From positions 1 through 5,913 of the forward strand of contig NZ_CALIBH010000268.1 in assembly GCF_938045775.1 (NCBI RefSeq): a DNA stretch of 5,913 bases, in the 5' to 3' direction. This DNA is from an uncultured Campylobacter sp. (GTDB lineage Bacteria > Campylobacterota > Campylobacteria > Campylobacterales > Campylobacteraceae). Both the position numbers and the translations under genes were made by a program. How positions within the stretch are numbered: the first letter of the stretch is position 1; each line of letters begins with the position of its first letter. The notes beneath the pieces were generated by a model that saw nothing but the letters and a program-made list of their open reading frames with translations, searched no databases and was not told the origin of the DNA. Below, one piece after another: positions 5,279 through 5,913 of the stretch.

Positions 5279-5913
5279 ATGTCAAATATCTTAATCATAG
5301 GCGCGGGCGGCGTGAGCCAAGTCGCGACCGTAAAATGCGCGATGAACGCGGACGTTTTTACAAAAATCACCCTTGCAAGCCGCACCAAAAGCAAGTGCGA
5401 CGCGATCGCTAAATTTATAAAAGACCGCTTTGGCGTGCAGATTGATACCGCCCAGATCGACGCGGACGACACCGACGCAGTGGTCGCGCTCATCAAAAAA
5501 ACGGGCACCGATTTGCTTTTAAATGTGGCGCTGCCGTATCAGGACCTAACTCTCATGGACGCGTGCTCTCGCGCCGGCATCCCATACATCGACACCGCAA
5601 ACTACGAGCATCCAGACACGGCGAAATTTGAGTACAAGCTGCAGTGGGCGAAGGACGGCGAGTTTAAAGCCGCAAACACGATGGCGCTGCTAGGAAGCGG
5701 CTTTGATCCGGGCGTGACGAACGTATTTTGCGCCTACGCGCAGCAAAATCTCTTTGACGAGATCCATGAGATCGACATCCTAGACTGCAACGCAGGCGAC
5801 CATGGATATCCGTTTGCGACGAATTTTAACCCTGAAATCAACCTGCGCGAAGTAAGCGCAAAGGGCCGCTACTGGGAGCGCGGCGAGTGGAAAGAGACCG
5901 AGCCGATGCAGAT
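5279..5913 (+). CDS. carboxynorspermidine/carboxyspermidine dehydrogenase, 5' part
   Basis: Cytoplasmic saccharopine-dehydrogenase-like enzyme that condenses aspartate semialdehyde with a diamine using NADPH, giving carboxyspermidine (from putrescine) or carboxynorspermidine; a decarboxylase then makes the polyamine. C. jejuni uses this route instead of the S-adenosylmethionine pathway. The 211 residues visible are about half of a protein usually near 400 aa; the 3' end is beyond the window. Seen: Rossmann start NILIIGAGGVSQV (3-15), ASRTKSKC (33-40), LLLNVALPYQDLTLMDAC (79-96), YIDTANYEHPD (103-113) and GSGFDPGVTNVFCAYA (139-154), a strong family motif; DCNAGDHGYPFATNFNPEINLRE (169-191) follows. 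AAAGGAG at 5267-5273 with five-base spacing supports the start. The alternative is a plain saccharopine dehydrogenase, less likely in this lineage and given the GDHGYPFATNF segment. Confidence 0.88.
   Translation, partial: MSNILIIGAGGVSQVATVKCAMNADVFTKITLASRTKSKCDAIAKFIKDRFGVQIDTAQIDADDTDAVVALIKKTGTDLLLNVALPYQDLTLMDACSRAGIPYIDTANYEHPDTAKFEYKLQWAKDGEFKAANTMALLGSGFDPGVTNVFCAYAQQNLFDEIHEIDILDCNAGDHGYPFATNFNPEINLREVSAKGRYWERGEWKETEPMQ

Noticed and set aside
5188..5508. Minus-strand 106-codon frame.
   Set aside because: It mirrors the dehydrogenase gene, which has a Rossmann motif, ribosome site and promoter on the plus strand; the minus frame has no ribosome site or family features.

Overview
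The window looks like chromosomal DNA of an epsilonproteobacterium, most likely one of the less AT-rich, probably oral, Campylobacter species (C. rectus, C. showae or C. gracilis type). The clues are the very frequent AAATTT/TAAATTTA words between genes, Campylobacter-style -10 boxes (GCTAAAAT) with no clear -35, tight AAAGGAG ribosome sites, and a polyamine enzyme of the type C. jejuni uses. The species assignment is inference.

Layout. 1-512: 3' part of a LysE/ArgO amino-acid exporter (+). 552-1040: a soluble protein I do not recognise (+). 1041-1327: gap between convergent genes. 1328-2287: a ten-helix TDT/SLAC1 (TehA-like) anion transporter (-). 2288-2454: divergent promoter region with a perfect 14-bp palindrome beside a TATAAT box. 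2455-3090: a Crp/Fnr-family regulator with exactly four cysteines. 3156-4502: a sulfide:quinone oxidoreductase (SQR) with a twin-arginine signal. 4513-4725 and 4719-4892: two small overlapping DUF2892 membrane proteins, the second only 57 aa. 4913-4950: a nested hairpin terminator. 4951-5278: non-coding DNA rich in short palindromes and direct repeats. 5279 to the end: the 5' half of a carboxynorspermidine/carboxyspermidine dehydrogenase (+), with its own extended -10 promoter.

How it fits together. The central block (2455-4892) reads as one compact sulfide-handling unit. A cysteine-rich Crp/Fnr regulator is followed by an exported SQR that would pass electrons from sulfide to the quinone pool. 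Two cysteine-bearing DUF2892 membrane proteins are translationally coupled behind it. The divergent TDT transporter shares the regulatory gap; the TDT family includes the yeast sulfite exporter Ssu1, so export of an oxidised sulfur anion is a plausible but unproven role. The flanking exporter, hypothetical and polyamine genes look like ordinary housekeeping or accessory genes.

The most interesting points are the CxxCxxC regulator with its palindromic operator, the Tat-exported type II SQR with an offset redox cysteine, and the tandem DUF2892 pair.
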